This document shows positions 62,418 through 64,000 of a DNA stretch of 64,000 nt, in pieces. Location: NCBI RefSeq assembly GCF_016801865.2, contig NC_068938.1, positions 215,904,270-215,968,269 on the forward strand. The letters run 5' to 3'. The notes beneath the pieces were generated by a model. The model was not told the origin of the DNA. It did not search any database and saw only the letters and a list, made by a program, of their open reading frames with translations. How positions within the stretch are numbered: the stretch's first letter is position 1; every line of letters begins with the position of its first letter. The position numbers and the translations under genes are program-made. This DNA comes from Culex pipiens pallens. Lineage: Eukaryota > Arthropoda > Insecta > Diptera > Culicidae.

Positions 62418-64000
62418 TTACCCGACCACGACTTGAGGTAGCGGTGGCGGTGGAGGTTGGCTGTTGCTTGCTCCGAGGTGGTCCTCTTGCGCGAGCCACT
62501 TCTCGACGTACTTGCGCTGGATGTTGAACTTGGAGGCGACGGCCCGGAAGTCTCCGCGGCAGCTGACGTCGTGGTAGTAGCTGTCGATGGCCTGCTGCTT
62601 CAGCTCGAGGCTGTAGCTGTAGCCGGCGGTGTCCTCGTTGCCATCGTGGCTGTACACGGACGAGATCGAGGTAGAACTGTCGTAACCGGACACGGGTGAC
62701 GCCTGCGGGGGTGCCCAGCTGCTGGACGGCGGGGAAGGGGACAGGGTCGAGAAGGGGGTTCGCGGAATCGGTGTCACCGGGTACGGTGGACTGGGTGGGT
62801 ATCCGTACGGAGTTCCGGAGCCGTACTCGCTACCGTACAGGCTCTCGTAGTAGCGCTGCTGGGCATGAAAGTTCCAGATGATTGGCGGGTAGTCATGCCT
62901 CCCGACTTCCTTTGGGAGCGGCGAATCGATCTGGGAGTCCTTGTCCTCCTTGTCTTCCTCCTTCTCGTCCAGCAGGTACGGCTTGAACAACTTGACCGAC
63001 TTGGGCGCACTAGCTCCGTCGGACGAGTCCTCACTGGACTTGCGCTTCCGACAGGACAGATCAACGGCGGCGTTTTCCTGAGCCTGCTCCTGAACTGGTG
63101 GCGTGGCAGATCGCGGCCGCGACGAGTACACCGAGGAGGCCGTCGAGCAGGGCGACAGGGCTTGCTGCTCCACTTTGCCACCGCGGAACTGCTGCGGCAG
63201 CGAAAGATCGATCGGGCAATCGATCGCGTATCGGGCGTAGTGGTAGTATTGGTCGAGCAGGTGGAGCCGGTCTGGATATTCGCCACCGGAGACAGGTGAA
63301 AAAGTTGGCCGCGGCACTTGCTGGCTCGCTGCCAGCGCCACCGCCGCCGCGGACTTGCCGTTAAGTACCGATAGACTTGCTGACGACGACGAAGTTTCGT
63401 GTGGATGTGAGAACGATGGCGGCGCTGCCGCTCCCGTTGGCACTGTGTGAGTGTGAGGAACGGGCGATATTATACAAGCACCGCTGGCGCTGCTCTCTTT
63501 GCCGTTGTTGTTGTTGTTGTTGGAGCTGGCGTTCGGAGCGACGCGGTGTCTGGTTGAGTCCATAGGCACTTTTAGTTCAATGGAATTCAGATTCTGATGG
63601 TGCATGTGGTGGTGATGGTGATGGAGCTGCGGATGAAGCTGGAACTGTGGCGGATGATGATTGCCACTATTGCTTAGTAGATTGATTTTCATTGCAGATC
63701 CGCTACCGCTGCCCGCTCCACCCCCTCCGTTGGCACTGTTGGCCGCCGCCGACCGCAGGTTGTTCTCCACCTGCAGCCACTTCTGGATCTGTCTCCGGTG
63801 GATGCCGTACTTGCGGGCCGTGGCCCTCTGGTTGCCCTTGCAGTCGCTGTCATTCCGGTACGAGTCCAGCACCTGCAGCTTGAACTGTGGCGTGAAGATC
63901 CTTCGCGAGCCCATCTTTCCGGCGGCCCCTCCCGAGGCGCTGCTGCCACCTCCGGGACGTGGCTTGCCGCTGCTGCTGCATCCAATTTCACTTTTTATCA
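62418..64000 (-). CDS. brk: Brinker transcriptional repressor (5' end outside window)
   Basis: Nuclear repressor of Dpp/BMP target genes. From the first in-window ATG (63914) it has 498 residues; the frame is open 28 more codons to the window edge, so the true start may lie outside. Residues 1-57 are the Brinker helix-turn-helix DNA-binding domain (GSRRIFTPQFKLQVLDSYRN, KWLQ). Then come Gly/Ser and His-rich stretches, a CtBP-type motif PIDLS (234-238), a second AVDLS (283-287) followed by CRKRK, and a Groucho-type FKPY (310-313). Residues 435-482 form a second helix-turn-helix of the same type. The ORF ends VVVG at a TAA contained in GGTAAGC, which could also be a splice donor. No frameshift is seen. 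Confidence 0.93.
   Translation of the reverse strand, partial: IKSEIGCSSSGKPRPGGGSSASGGAAGKMGSRRIFTPQFKLQVLDSYRNDSDCKGNQRATARKYGIHRRQIQKWLQVENNLRSAAANSANGGGGAGSGSGSAMKINLLSNSGNHHPPQFQLHPQLHHHHHHMHHQNLNSIELKVPMDSTRHRVAPNASSNNNNNNGKESSASGACIISPVPHTHTVPTGAAAPPSFSHPHETSSSSASLSVLNGKSAAAVALAASQQVPRPTFSPVSGGEYPDRLHLLDQYYHYARYAIDCPIDLSLPQQFRGGKVEQQALSPCSTASSVYSSRPRSATPPVQEQAQENAAVDLSCRKRKSSEDSSDGASAPKSVKLFKPYLLDEKEEDKEDKDSQIDSPLPKEVGRHDYPPIIWNFHAQQRYYESLYGSEYGSGTPYGYPPSPPYPVTPIPRTPFSTLSPSPPSSSWAPPQASPVSGYDSSTSISSVYSHDGNEDTAGYSYSLELKQQAIDSYYHDVSCRGDFRAVASKFNIQRKYVEKWLAQEDHLGASNSQPPPPPLPQVVVG

Noticed and set aside
62774..63299. 170-codon minus-strand and 144-codon plus-strand ORFs
   Set aside because: Out-of-frame or antisense shadows of brinker.

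Overview
The window looks like nuclear DNA of a culicine mosquito, probably Culex. The evidence is four recognisable insect genes with GT-AG introns, an AT-rich background, and very dense non-autonomous transposons and tRNA-headed SINEs of mosquito type. The species call is an inference from gene content and repeat style; no search was run.

Layout. 1-1.8 kb is one long palindrome with a tRNA-like segment in its loop, cut by the left window edge. 1.8-4.5 kb is unassigned. 4.5-12 kb is a tandem array of two ~3.7 kb units, each a spacer followed by a ~2 kb foldback element; one foldback carries a SINE-like insertion and the other a MITE. 12-31 kb has no recognisable protein-coding gene. It holds TA-flanked MITEs, a hAT-like element with a clean 8-bp target duplication, an 8-bp-unit satellite, tRNA-like SINE heads and one possible tiny spliced gene near 20.8 kb.

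31.2-36.0 kb carries Alad (porphobilinogen synthase, haem synthesis; minus strand, four exons, complete). 38.2-40.7 kb carries a CTR-family copper transporter (minus strand, three exons) with an ~860-bp minisatellite of 9-bp units in its first intron. 43.0-47.5 kb carries MED18 (plus strand, three exons); its second intron holds a GGCC-ended MITE into which a Transib-like foldback element has inserted. The transporter and MED18 are divergent across ~2.2 kb.

47.5-62.4 kb is again repeat-rich: two related hAT-like elements with 8-bp duplications, a triple-nested MITE, and an 88-nt near-perfect hairpin. The right edge holds most of brinker (minus strand), whose reading frame runs off the window.

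The genes are unrelated housekeeping or developmental loci and do not form a pathway. The most notable points are a second Brinker-type DNA-binding domain at the C-terminus of Brinker, a Transib-like element whose ends match the RSS heptamer, a decayed partial copy of an Alad exon inside an Alad intron, and several insertions whose unoccupied site can be read from a neighbouring repeat copy.
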